64,000 nt of DNA from contig OY997590.1 in the NCBI GenBank assembly GCA_963921825.1, forward strand, positions 40,255,039 through 40,319,038, given 5' to 3'. The notes beneath the pieces are model-generated. The model made no database searches. It was not told where the DNA came from and saw nothing but the letters and a program-made list of their open reading frames with translations. This DNA comes from Erodium maritimum. Lineage: Eukaryota > Streptophyta > Magnoliopsida > Geraniales > Geraniaceae. A program made the position numbers and the translations under genes. Positions 1 to 10,299 of the stretch are shown here, one piece after another (positions within the stretch are counted from its first letter, which is position 1; each line of letters starts with the position of its first letter).

Positions 1-338
1 CCCTTATTGTGCAAACTACGAACTCACCAGGTGCTGACACGTGGGCGAGCGCGCTGCTGGTGCGCGCGCACAGTGCTGACACGTGGCGCGCACGGTGCTA
101 ATAGTTTAGGCGCACAGTGCTAATAGTTTGGCACTGTGCTAAACTATTAGCACTGTGCGCGCCAAACTATTAGCACCGTGCGCGCGCGTGGTCAACACAC
201 TCACGCGCGCGGGCAGAGGCGCGCGCGAATCTGCCACGTGTCAGCATCGCGCGCGCTCTGCCGACGTCACTTTGACCGCATCCTGTGGCTTAGATTGGTT
301 CGTAGTTTGCACAATAAGGATGGTTTTTACTGGATAGC

Positions 339-345
<7 letters not shown>
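1..345. mobile_element. Foldback/MITE-like G-box element, partial copy 1
   Basis: This is the right-hand part of a GC-rich non-coding element; its left end lies before the window. It carries the 16-mer TTATTGTGCAAACTAC near position 4 and its reverse complement at 302-317, three CACGTG sites (38-43, 80-85, 235-240), and long CG/GC alternations. The right end, reading toward 343, matches the central ends of the palindrome at about 10,440-10,540. There is no ORF of note. It is a non-autonomous, inverted-repeat DNA element; the superfamily cannot be told because no clear target duplication is seen. Confidence 0.6.

Positions 346-388
<43 letters not shown>
345..388. repeat. (TA)n microsatellite
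   Basis: A run of alternating TA separates two foldback copies. A similar (CT)n(TA)n tract lies at the far end of the neighbouring copy (10924-10972), so the elements either insert into TA-rich sites or carry such tracts at their edges. Confidence 0.9.
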
Positions 389-389
<1 letters not shown>

Positions 390-666
390 TAGTTGGTATC
401 AGGTACAAATCACCCCTTATTGTGCAAACTACGAACCAATTTGAGCCATAAGATCCCCCCAAAGTGATGTCAGTAGAGCGCACCAAGTGCTGACACGTGT
501 CAATTAAATATATAAAACACCGCACCTTATTGTGCAAACTACGAACTCACTGGGTGCTGACACGTGGGCGCGCGCGCACAGTACTGATAGTTTGTATAGC
601 ACGGTGCTGATCGTTAGCACAAAAAGTGCTGATAGTTTGCATTTGTACTAAACTATCAGCACCGTG
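389..666. mobile_element. Left arm of long palindromic (foldback) element
   Basis: This arm begins with ATAGTTGGTATCAGG and reads inward through two copies of TTATTGTGCAAACTAC (417-432, 527-542) and two CACGTG sites (494-499, 561-566). Its reverse complement is found at about 10,700-10,926, so 389-666 and 10300-10926 once formed one imperfect palindrome of about 0.9 kb. Gypsy element A is inserted in this arm after position 666. The element is non-coding. Confidence 0.7.
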
Positions 667-927
667 TGTGAAGACCGCTCCGGTTTAAAACAGTTTAAGT
701 TTTAAGTTTTGTTCGATCGAAACGTCGAGGGTGAAATTTGGGTTTAATCTTTTATTCGTTAAAAAAAAAAGAAGTTGAATCAGATTTAGAAAAAAAATAT
801 ATAACTGGGTAAAGGGGCTGGATCCGACCAGACCCGCAGGCCCGGCCAAGCACAGCCCGCCCCACCTCTCTTCTCTTGGGCCGCAAGGCCTGTTGTGCTC
901 GGAGGCCCACTTATCTGCCAGGCCGAG

Positions 928-935
928 TATTTAAA
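928..935 (+). promoter_or_regulatory. TATA-like box of A 5' LTR
   Basis: TATTTAAA lies about 15 bp upstream of a telo-box-like TAGGGTTT and ahead of a long CT-rich leader, as expected for an LTR promoter. In the 3' LTR the same place reads TGTTTAAA, so this box has a point change there. In the related element C the box reads TTTATAAG followed by AAACCCTAG. Confidence 0.5.
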
Positions 936-2484
936 CCCAATGGATAGGGTTTCTGACCAAAAATTTCGGTCCTCTCCCCTCATCTCAACTGCCGCTTCTC
1001 TCCCCATCTCTCACTCTTCACTCCCTCCCTCACGCCTCCCTCTCCACAGTTCTCGTCGCCGCCCCGCCACCGGAGAGCCCAGCCAAGCCACCACCGCTCC
1101 CACACCCGTAGCCACCGCCGCTGACTCCCTTTTCACCTCCCTCTCAGATCCCGAGCCAGCTCTCCCTCGTCTCCACACCGAGCTCGTCGTCCTTCCCCGT
1201 GAGCGTTTCGGGTTCGCCGGCGATGGAGTCGATCTTCACCAGATCCGAGCTCCCGCCGCCGCCTTTTTCCCTGACCGAGCTCCTCCGTCTCCGACCCCCT
1301 CTGAAACTCGATCTCCCTCTTCCACGACCGCCTCGGACGCCATAGCAGTCGACCCTTTCCTTCGCCGTCCATCCCCTACGGTGAGTTCGAAACTCCCGTT
1401 TGACCTCGGCCGGATTAGTCGCCGCCGGTGGTCAGTTTTTGACCCGAAAACAAAAACCCCCTCCTCCCTTTTGATTTCTTCTGTCCCGAGCTCTTCTTGG
1501 CTCTGTAAAACAAAATCACCCGGATCTGGACTTTTTGGAACGATTTTGTTGAATCCGGAAAATTAAAGAAAATGATTGATACAAAATCAGATTGGAATAA
1601 AAGAAAGTAAAAGAAATTGTGTTTAGAACGACAAATCAGTTTTTAATAGGAAAAAGGGTTTTGAAGTAAAAGAAATTAACGAAATCGGTATTGTTTTAAT
1701 ACGTTTTGGACTGTGACCGGTTTTGGTAACTGGAATGACTGAACGAGACGTTAAATCAGATTTAGAACGGAACAAAAGCGGACTGCTGAATCATACCTCG
1801 AAACCGTGCCTCGGGATCCATGCATTAGGAACCGTGCACCGGGTTCTGTGCTCGGGTGCTCGAATCGGATTCTTCGTATTCCCGCTTTTAGCCCGCTCGA
1901 GTCTAAAAGAAAACTTTTGAATTTAAATCGAATCGTCGTAACCTTTGAAAAAAATTTGTGAAACCGATTTTAATTGTAACTTTCTGTGTAAAGTTTAGTC
2001 CGACTTCGAGCGAAGAGAAGACCGGAGTTAAACCCATACTCGGACCTCGCCCTAGAAGACGGTGTTGGCCCGGTTGTCAGCAGCTAGGAGACGCTGCTGT
2101 GGTATCGTCTTGAGGTAGGGAAAAGTAGCCGGATCTCGGCCCTAACTAGGGAAAGTTAACGGTAGAAATGCATGTGACACTGGGGTGTCGTGGGTTAAGT
2201 AGGTTTATCGAATATTAGAAAGGTAGGCGACACCGGGCATTGTCGTATGATTCGAGAATGTATCGAACATTAGAATTGCATGATACACTTAGTAGTGTCG
2301 TAGGAGCAGAGAACTTATCGATGTTAGAATTACTAGAGGCATATGACCATGCCCGGAGGTTGATTGCGAACTTATCGAGATTAGGAGTACTGGAGGCATA
2401 TGACCATGCCCGAAGGATGATTGTGAAACTATTGATATTAAAACTGTTGGAGGCATTGGTTATGCCCGGAGGTTGTTTGTGTAA

Positions 2485-2775
2485 ATCGTGTCTTGGGAGG
2501 CCATGAGAGCCCGTGTTACTGTTGTGTCTTGGGTGGCCATGAGAGCCCGTGTTACTGTTGTGTTTTGGGTGGCCATGAGAGCCCGTGTTACTGTTGTGTT
2601 TTGGGTGGCCATGAGAGCCCGTGTTACTGTTGTGTCTTGGGTGGCCATGAGAGCCCGTGTTACTGTTGTGTCTTGGGTGGCCATGAGAGCCCGTGTTACT
2701 GTTGTGACTTGGGTGGCCATGAGAGCTCGTGTTACTGTTGTGTCTTGGGTGGCCATGAGAGCCCGTGTTTTACTG
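2485..2775 (+). repeat. 36-bp minisatellite, 8 units (A 5' LTR)
   Basis: Eight near-identical 36-bp units contain TGGCCATGAGAGCCCGTG. Because 36 is a multiple of three, they leave repeat-encoded open frames on both strands (for example repeated AMRARV), which are not genes. The 3' LTR has seven units at the same place. Confidence 0.95.
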
Positions 2776-3010
2776 TTGGTGTGTTTTGGGTGTCCGTGAG
2801 TGCCCGTGGGGTTGTTGAGCCCGTGAGTTACTATTGGTGTGTCTTGGGAGGCCGTGAGTGCCCGTGGGGTTGTTGAGCCTGTGAGTTACTGTTTGTGTGT
2901 CTTGGGAGGCCGTGAGTGCCCGTGGGGTTATTGAGCCCGTGAGTTACTGTTGGTGTGTCTTGGGAGGCCGTGAGTGCCCATGGGGTGGTTGAGTCCGTGC
3001 TTTACTGTTG
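2776..3010 (+). repeat. 56-bp minisatellite, 4 units (A 5' LTR)
   Basis: Four 56-57-bp units share GGCCGTGAGTGCCCGTGGGG and end in GTTACTGTTG. The unit is related to the 36-bp array just upstream. The 3' LTR has six units, so copy number has changed since insertion. Confidence 0.9.
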
Positions 3011-3149
3011 GTGTCTTGGGTGGCCATGAGTTCCTGTGGAGTGTTGAACCTGTGTTGTTGCTGCTGTCGAACTTTGCTTATGATTGTGATTGTGTTTGCC
3101 TGAGGTTAGTAACCCGACTGTGTGTCGGGAAGTGGTGTGGAATTTGGCT

Positions 3150-3540
3150 GGCTTATGAGTTCGAGTCTCGGTTAGTTGCTTGCGTTCTTTGGTTGGCCTG
3201 ATCCGTGTTCGAGTCTCGGCAGGTTGCGAGCGTTCTTTGGCTAGGCTGATCCGTGTTCGAGTCTCGGCAGGTTGTGAGCATTTTTAGGCGATGGAAAGGG
3301 CCGCTCCCCTTCCGACTAGCTATCAGAGAAGTAGATCGGTTTATCGCCAACAGGTCAACCGCCTGGAGCCTGACAGGGATCGGCAAAGCGCGTGGGGCAG
3401 GCTCGAGCCCAGCCGGTTAGCAACCGGTACTGAGCAGCTGACAGGAATGCGATCCTTTGTGATCTTGTTTGGTATGCGATCGTTTGTGATCTTGGTTGGT
3501 GTGCGATCCTTTGTGATCTTGTTTGGTGTTGCGTAATTGT
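3150..3540 (+). repeat. 46-bp and 27-bp short tandem repeats (A 5' LTR)
   Basis: Two to three units of about 46 bp (GTTCGAGTCTCGGCAGGTTG with TTGGCTGGCCTGATCC) at 3160-3290 are followed by three 27-bp units based on GCGATCCTTTGTGATCTTG at 3448-3530. The second motif recurs in every long LTR of the window (for example 9706-9790, 39546-39600, 51950-52000), so it is an old feature of the LTR superfamily. Confidence 0.8.
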
Positions 3541-3746
3541 CTGTTGTACCATTGGAAGAGGTTGTCAATCGTTGTGTCGGGTCTACATTACGAGTCCGAA
3601 TGTCGAGTCGGTTGAGGAAAGTATCAGTGTGTGGGTGTCGGTCGGGTTACTTGAGTTTGGAGACAGTGATCCCCGGTGTTGAGTTGGTTGTTGGTGTTAC
3701 CGGCATTGTCTGCTAAGTATGCCGTAGTCAGTCTGTTATCCGTGGT

Positions 3747-3764
3747 GGTGAGCGAACGCTCACC
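3747..3764 (+). promoter_or_regulatory. Conserved LTR stem-loop
   Basis: GGTGAGCGAACGCTCACC is a perfect inverted repeat. It recurs with small changes at 10007-10024, 23513-23531, 39817-39835, 44779-44796 (minus), 52219-52236 and 58264-58281. In each case about 20 nt later comes a CTTTTCC-type pyrimidine tract. Its role is unknown; a splicing, polyadenylation or packaging element would fit. Confidence 0.6.
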
Positions 3765-4042
3765 CCTAGGTACTTTTGCTACAGTAACGGTCGCAGGTTG
3801 GACTAGGTGAGCTTCCGAAGCTTGAAGAGCTAGGAGCGGGATTCTTGGTTTATTTTGAGTCTAGCGACGGATACCACACTTTTGTCCACTTGTTGGGATG
3901 TATTTTTTTTTGAGTTGTAAATATTATTTTGTTGAATAAATGGTGATTTTCAAGTGATTCATGTAAAAGGTTTCAAAATGTTTTATTGTTTCAAAACGTT
4001 CGCGTCCCGAGTTCGATTTACTGAAATTGGGGCGTGACAACT

Positions 4043-4054
4043 TGGTATCAGAGC
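4043..4054 (+). other. Primer binding site of A (tRNA-iMet)
   Basis: TGGTATCAGAGC lies three bases after the LTR end and is the standard complement to the initiator tRNA-Met 3' end used by plant LTR retrotransposons. Confidence 0.92.
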
Positions 4055-5564
4055 TCGAGGCTTCACACCTCGGACTGTACGTCAATTAGTTGGGGAGAGT
4101 CGAGTCAGTAAAGTCCCGTCGTGCGTTGGGTACGCAGGTCGGAACCGTGTGTAGACCCGTTGTGTTTTGAGTCCTGTTTGTGTTTGTGTGTATGTGCAGT
4201 ACGGGGTTACTGGCATACTGTTTGTGTGTTGCTGCGTGAAACATTTTTTTTTTAAACTGTCGCGAGTCGACTCAGGGACGCCCCTGTAGTCGAGCGTGAC
4301 AGTGTTGACATCAAATGGGTACAATGTAGTTCGTGGACGCCTGGACCGGGTGGTAACTACCTGATGTCAAGAAATGAGGTTTTTAATGAAGTGGAAAAAG
4401 TTTAAAATTGGTTGGCCCAGTGGACGCGTTTTAAAAATTTGATTGGCCCTGAGGGCGTGTTTGATTTTGATTGGCCATGTGGGCGGGTTTTGATTTTGGT
4501 TGGGCCGGTGGGCGTGGTTCGGTGTTGGTTGGGCCGGTGGGCGAGTGTTGTTGTGTTGTCGTTTGACCGTGTCGGCTTGTGTCTTGGTTGAGGTTAAATG
4601 ACTTGTTTTGTCTATGAGTCGTGGCGCGTGTGTTTGCTGAATTGGTGGTCAAGCGTGTGTGTCGTTTAAGGCTAATTTTAGGGTTAAAACAGGTTAAGAT
4701 TCGAGTTGGAACCAAGTTTGGAAAACAGGTCTGCGCGAGCGTCACGGATCCTGTCACGGATCCGTGACGGACCAGAGCGATTTGGCAAATTCTAGGTTTT
4801 TGTTACGGCACCGTGATCCCAACCGTGACGGGGTCTGTCACGGGTCCGTGACCCCTGTCCTTTTCACCGTCTTGATTGTCAATTTGAGTGTTGGCTTTGC
4901 GTGGCGGTATTCACGGTTGTGTTGGGTGTAGAGGTCGTGAGTTCGGTGTTAAGGGATGAGGTCTTGGGTTCGAGACGCATCAATAACCTGCGGTAGTGTT
5001 ATAGCGCCTCGGTGTGAGAGTCTCACCGCGGAGAGGGGTTAGGGTTGGTGCGCTGTGGCGCCATACGAACTAGGTTTCCCGATGTGAACGGGTGTTCGAG
5101 TTTTCCCTCGCGTGAACGGGTGGGTTGAGGTTTCCTTCACGTGAGTGGGTTATTTGAGGTTTCCTTATGTGATCGGGTTATTGGGGGTATTGATAGTGTG
5201 AGCAATAGTGGTGTACTGCATTGAGGACGTGTTTCCCGTGTCGAGGTTTATCTTACATGAGGGAGTACTGAGTTGTTGATAGCGTGAGCGGTGTGACGTT
5301 TGGCATCAGGTTTTGAGGTAGTGGTTTGCCCTGGTTAGATCGGTAAGTCTTTAGTGCTTTACTAGTATGCCATAATCGAACGGGTGTCCGTGGAGGTGAG
5401 CATAACGCTCATCCCCTTTACTACTTTTCCCGCAAGGGACGAGTAGCGAACACTGGTTTGGTTGCGGAAAGTTATAAGTAAATGCATAGAGGACCGTGTG
5501 AAGGTTGCACTAGACCTTACCGGGGTGACTAATGGATTGGGTGTTCGGTCTCCGATTTGGGCGC
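4055..5564 (+). other. Non-coding leader of A with short repeats
   Basis: No credible gene is seen. The leader holds about 35-bp repeats around TTGGCC...GTGGGCGTG (4410-4560), palindromic CACGGATCCGTGAC repeats (4740-4860), repeats containing GAGGTTTCC...GTGA (5080-5200), and a stem-loop/pyrimidine block at 5391-5450 that resembles the one near the LTR end. The first 150 bases closely match the leader of element C, proving common descent. Confidence 0.7.
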
Positions 5565-6773
5565 CAGTTTTAATGGGTAACGGGGCGTCACACTCGTTTG
5601 CTTCGTCGAGTTGTGCTGAGTTTAGAGCCGTTGAGTCCACCCTTGCGTCGGGACACGCCGGTTGATGGTGGTGTGGTGTTGACTAGGGTCTGTCGTGCCT
5701 GCGAAGTTAGAGAAGCGAGCTGATACATGAGGTTCGAGAGAGGGCTCAAGAGCCCTGATGCTGGATCGAGTCCTCACCCCGAGGATTCGGGTATGTCCGG
5801 AGTTGGTAAGCACGATAACGGTAGAGGAGCGAGGTCTTAGAGAGACCGCGAGGTTCGGTAGCGACTGAGCTGGTGCGTGTGTCCGTGGGAAGGATATTTA
5901 CGGAATGACAAACTTTAAAAGTAATCTTGGGAATGGATTGGCTGGCGAAGTGCCGAGCCAATGCTGATTGTTACTGGCGACGAGCTGCGAGAGTCGCAGC
6001 ATTCGCGTCTGACAGTGCACGTAGGTAGCACTAAGAGGAGCGCGACATCAGGTGGCATGTCTAGTGGAGCGGGATGCGGAGAGCGGTCGCAGAGTTAGTA
6101 TCGCGATGCCTCACTCGTCGGCAGGTGAGAGCCGAACAACAGCGTCCCGCTGGATTATTGCAGCCACTACGGGTTGCACAGTGGAAATGGGGGAGGGGGG
6201 GGGGGGGCACGTCACGATGGATTTCGTGAGCGGTGAGCCGAGTTCGCCTACAACAACAACTTTCAGTACAGTATCATGATGGCACCGTTCGGAACGTTGT
6301 ATGGTAGGCCGTGTCGGTCGCCCGTGTGCGGGGCGGAAGTGAGGAATGAGGGTTCACTGAGTCTAGAACTGGACCGAGAGACAGCTGTGTTGGTCATGCC
6401 GAAGTGTGAGCGGTTGAAGACCGCGCAGAGTCAGCAGGAGCTATGCTGACAGACGGCGTCGACCTCTCGAGTCAACAATCAGTGGTCATGTATCCCTGGA
6501 GGTGAATCTGAAAGGTGGACTAATGCGTTTCAACCGCGGCGAAGGCGGGTTAGCCCCGCGGTGTATCGGGCCTTTCGAGGTCTTGAGTACGTCATTGAGT
6601 GGGCAGATGTCGAGGTAACGGGTGATGTCTCGTATGAGGAGAAACCGGTTTGGGAAACGGATCCTCGAGAGCAGGTCGTGCGCGGAAAGGTTATCCGCTT
6701 AGAACGGGTATGGTGGCAGCACCAAGAGACCGAGTCGACTTGGGAACGCGAGGACGAGGTTCACGTGAAGTAA
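5565..6773 (+). pseudogene. Remnant gypsy pol (protease and integrase pieces), element A
   Basis: Pieces of a Ty3/gypsy polyprotein lie in order but with large internal gaps. At about 5570-5620 the retropepsin site region reads LMGNGASHSF, where the family has a D-T/S-G triad, so the catalytic Asp is lost. At about 5925-5960 is LGMDWL, the usual protease end. No reverse transcriptase or RNase H is seen. At 6130-6260 an integrase core start (LLQPL...HVTMDFVSG) is broken by a G13 run at 6195-6207. At 6270-6440 is the MAPF..LYGRPCRSP segment and RLKTAQSRQ, and at 6560-6773 the C-terminal tail ending TWEREDEV. The tail is typical of chromovirus (Tekay-like) integrases but stops before any full chromodomain. 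It is non-functional. Confidence 0.8.
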
Positions 6774-6831
6774 CCCGATCTTTTCGACTCCTAAGGTGCG
6801 TTGTTTTAAATATCGAGGAAGAATTTCTTTT

Positions 6832-6844
6832 AAGGGGGGTAGAT
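6832..6844 (+). other. Polypurine tract of A
   Basis: AAGGGGGGTAGA sits directly before the 3' LTR. Element C has the matching AAGGTGGGTAGAT at 55428-55440. This primes plus-strand synthesis in LTR retrotransposons. Confidence 0.85.
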
Positions 6845-9800
6845 TGTGAAGACCGCTCCGGTTTAAAACGGTTTAAGTTTTAAGTTTTATTCGATCGAAA
6901 CGTCGAGGGTGAAATTTGGGTTTAATCTTTTATTCGTTCAAAAAAAATGGAAGTTGAATCAGATTTAAAAAAAAAAATATATATATAACTGGGTAAAGGG
7001 GCTGGACCCAACCATACCCGCAAGCCCGACCAAGCGCAACCCGCCCCACCTCTCTTCTCTTGGGCCGCAAGGCCTGTTGTGCTCGGAGGCCCACTTATCT
7101 GCCAGCCCGAGTGTTTAAACCCAATGGCTAGGGTTTCTGACCAAAAATTTCGGTCCTGTCCCCTCATCTCAACTGCGCCTCTCTCCCCATCTCTCACTCT
7201 TCACTCCCTCCCTCACGCCTCCCTCTCCACAGTTCCCGTCGCCGCCCCGTCACCGGAGAGCCCAGCCGAGCCACCACCGCTCCCACACCCGTAGCCACCG
7301 CCGCCGACTCCCTTTTCACCTCCCTCTCAGATCCCGAGCCAGCTCTCCCTCGTCTCCACACCGAGCTCGCCGTCCCTCCCCGTGAGCGTTTCAGGTTCGC
7401 CGGCGATGGAGTCGATCTTCACCAGATTCGAGCTCCCGCCGCCGCCTTTTTCCCTCACCGAGCTCCTCCGTCTCCGACCCCCTCTGAAACTCGACCTCCC
7501 TCTTCCACGACCGTCTCGGACGCCATAGTAGTGGACCCTTTCGTTGCCGTCCATCCCCTACGGTGAGTTCGAAACTCCCGTTTGACCTCGGCCGGATTTG
7601 TCGCCTCCGGTGGTCAGTTGCTGACCCGAAAACAAAAACCCCCTCCTCCCTTTTGATTTCTTCTGTCCCGAGCTCTTCTTGGCTCTGTAAAACAAAATCA
7701 CCCGGATCTGGACTTTTTGGAACGGTTTTGTTGAATCCGGAAAATTAAAGAAAATGATTTATACAAAATCAGTTTGGAATAAAAGAAAGTAAAACAAGTT
7801 GTGTTTAGAACGACAAATTAGTTTTTAATAGGAAAAAGGGTTTTGAAGTAAAAGAAATTAACGAAATCGGTATTATTTTAAGACATTTTAGACTGTGACC
7901 GGTTTTGGTAACCGGAATGACTGAACGAGACGTTAAATCGGATTTAGAACTGAAAAAAAGCGGACTGCTGAATCGTACCTCAAAACCGTGCATCGGGATC
8001 CGTGCATTGGGAACCGTGAACCGGGTTTTGTGCTCGGGTGCTCGAATCCGATTCGTCGTATTCCCGCTTTTAGCCCGCTCGAGTCTAAAAGACAACTTTT
8101 GAATTTAAATCGAATCGTCGTAACCTTTTAAAACAATTTGTGAAACCGATTTTAATTGTAACTTTCTGTGTAAAGTTTAGTCCGACTTCGAGCGAAGAGA
8201 AGACCGGAGTTAAACCCAGACTCGGACCTCGCCCTAGAAGACGGTGTTGGCCCGGTTGTCAGCAGCTAGGAGACGCTGCTGTGGTATCGTCTTGAGGTAG
8301 GGAAAAGTAGCCGGATCTCGGCCCTGAATAGGGAAAGTTAACAGTAGAAATGCATGTGACACTGGGTGTCGTGGGTTAAGTAGGTTTATCGAATATTAGA
8401 AAGGTAGGCGACACCGAGCAGTGTCATATGATTCGGGAATGTATCGAACATTAGAATTGCATGTGACACTTATTAGTGTCGTAGGAGCAGAGAACTTATC
8501 GATGTTAGAGTTACTGGAGGCATATGACCATGCCCGGAGGTTGATTGCGAACTTATCGAGATTAGGAGTACTGGAGGCATATGACCATGCCCGGAGGTTG
8601 ATTGTGAAACTGTTGATATTAGAACTGTTGGAGGCATTGGTTATTCCCGGAGGTTGTTTGTGTAAATCGTGTCTTGGGAGGCCATGAGAGCCCGTGTTAC
8701 TGTTGTGTCTTGGGTGGCCATGAGAGCCCGTGTTACTGTTGTGTCTTGGGTGGCCATGAGAGCCCGTGTTACTGTTGTGTCTTGGGTGGCCACGAGAGCC
8801 CGTGTTATTGTCGTGTCTTGGGTGGCCATGAGATCCCGTGTTACTGTTGTGTCTTGGGTGGCCATGAGAGCCCGTGTTACTATTGTGTCTTGGGTGGCCA
8901 TGAGAGCCCGTGTTTTACTGTTGGTGTGTTTTGGGTGGCCGTGAGTGCCGTGGGGTTGTTGAGCCCGTGAGTTACTGTTGGTATGTCTTGGGAGGCCGTG
9001 AGTGCCCGTGGGGTTGTTGAGCCCGTGAGTTACTGTTGGTGTGTCTTGGGAGGCCGTGAGTGCCCGTGGGGTTGTTGAGCCCGTGAGTTACTGTAGGTGT
9101 GTCTTGGGAGGCCGTGAGTGCCCGTGGGGTTGTTGAGCCCGTGAGTTACTGTTGGTGTGTCTTGGGAGGCCGTGAGTGCACGTGGGGTTGTTGAGCCCGT
9201 GAGTTACTGTTGGTGTGTCTTGGGAGGCCGTGAGTGCCCGTGGGGTGGTTGAGTCCGTGCTTTACTGTTGGTCTCTTGGGTGGCCATGAGTGCCTGTGGA
9301 GTGTTGAACCTGTGTTGTTGATGTTGTCGAACTTTGCTTGTGATTGTGATTGTGTTTGCCCGAGGTTAGTAACCCGACTGTGTGTCAGGAAATGGTGTGG
9401 AATTTGGCTGGCTTACGAGTTCGAGTCTCGGTAAGTTGCGACCGTTCTTTGGCTGGCCTGATCCGTGTTCGAGTCTCGGCAGGTTGCGAGCGTTCTTTGG
9501 CTAGACTGATCCGTGTTCGAGTCTCGGCAGGTTGTGAGCATTTTTAGGCGATGGAAAGGGCAGCTCCCCTTCCGACTATCTATCGGAGAAGTAGCTCGGT
9601 TTATCACCAACAGGTCGACCGCCTGGAGCCTGACAGGGATCGGCAAAGCGCGTGGGGCAGGCTGGAGGCTAGCCGGTTAGCAACCGGTACTGAGCAGCTG
9701 ACATGAATGCGATCCTTTGTGATCTTGTTTGGTATGCGATCCTTTGTGATCATGGTTGGTGTGCGATCCTTTGTGATCTTGTTTGGTGTTGCGTAATTGT

Positions 9801-10299
9801 CTGTTGTACCATTGGAAGAGGTCGTCAATCGTTGTGTCGGGTCTACATTACGAGTCCGAGTGTCGAGTCGGTTGAGGAAAGTATCAGTGTGTGGGTATCG
9901 GTCGGGTTACTTGAGTTTGGGGACAATGATCCCCGGTGTTGAGTTGGTTGTTGGTGTTACCGGCATTGTCTGCTAAGTATGCTGTAGTCAGTCTGTTATC
10001 CGTGGTGGTGAGTGAACGCTCACCCCTAGCTGCTTTTCCTACTGGTACCGGTCGCAGGTTGGACTAGGTGAGCTTCCGAAGCTTGAAGAGCTAAGAGCGG
10101 GATTCTGGGTTTATTTTGAATCTAGCGACAGATACCACACTTTTGTCCACTTGTTGGGACGTATTTTTTTTGAGTTGTAAATATTATTTTGTTGAACAAA
10201 TGGTGATTTTCAAGTGATTCATGTAAAAGGTTTCGAAATGTTTTATTGTTTCAAAACGTTCGCGTCCCGAGTTCGATTTACTGAAGTTGGGGCGTGACA
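6845..10299 (+). repeat. 3' LTR of element A
   Basis: This copy closely matches 667-4039. Differences include a changed TATA region (about 7112), seven instead of eight 36-bp units (8668-8925), six instead of four 56-bp units (8926-9262), a base change in the stem-loop (10007-10024) and a broken candidate acceptor (CTACTGG near 10050). The candidate donor is intact at 7562/7563. Most of the 82-bp length difference comes from the minisatellites. Confidence 0.93.
8668..9262 (+). repeat. 36-bp (7 units) and 56-bp (6 units) minisatellites, A 3' LTR
   Basis: Same unit types as at 2485-3010 but with different counts (7 and 6, versus 8 and 4). Open frames across them are repeat artefacts. Confidence 0.93.

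Larger units (their letters stand above)
1381..3784 (+). other. Candidate LTR-embedded intron (A 5' LTR)
   Basis: A plant-type donor CTACG|GTGAGT follows the CT-rich leader, and an acceptor-like CTTTTGCTACAG lies about 20 nt after the conserved stem-loop. The same pair occurs in equivalent places in all the long LTRs of this window. Between them lie AT-rich sequence and the minisatellites. This is an inference from conserved motifs; no transcript evidence is available. Confidence 0.4.
667..4039 (+). repeat. 5' LTR of element A
   Basis: Starts TGTGAAGACCGCTCC and ends GGGGCGTGACA, the same as 6845-10299. In order it contains a TATA-like box (928-935), a pyrimidine-rich stretch (990-1380), a candidate splice donor (after 1380), an AT-rich block, two minisatellite arrays (2485-3010), a conserved stem-loop (3747-3764) and a candidate splice acceptor (AG at 3783-3784). 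Confidence 0.93.
667..10299 (+). mobile_element. Ty3/gypsy LTR retrotransposon A (Tekay/Del-like), pol-remnant derivative
   Basis: This is a complete but defective LTR retrotransposon with two LTRs of 3,373 and 3,455 bp, both TG...CA. A tRNA-iMet primer site follows the first and a polypurine tract precedes the second. The internal region is only 2.8 kb. The target duplication is CCGTG (662-666) versus CTGTG (10300-10304), one mismatch; the other arm of the surrounding palindrome shows that the empty site read CCGTG. The internal region holds traces of protease and integrase but no gag or reverse transcriptase, so it could move only with help. The Tekay/Del assignment is an inference from the integrase tail and the long LTRs. 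Confidence 0.9.

Noticed and set aside
895-1566. Pro/Ser-rich frames in the first part of the A and C LTRs (also 7079-7294, 47783-48470, 55466-56225)
   Set aside because: They follow the CT-rich leader after the TATA box, differ between copies, overlap in several frames and read across the candidate donor. Low-complexity leader is the simpler reading.
2460-2876. Open frames on both strands over the 36-bp arrays (repeated AMRARV, GHESPCYCC, MATQDTTVTR)
   Set aside because: The unit is a multiple of three, so frames stay open on both strands by chance. No start context or homology; they vary with copy number.
2485-3010. CRISPR-like array
   Set aside because: Units are contiguous with no unique spacers, and the context is a plant LTR.
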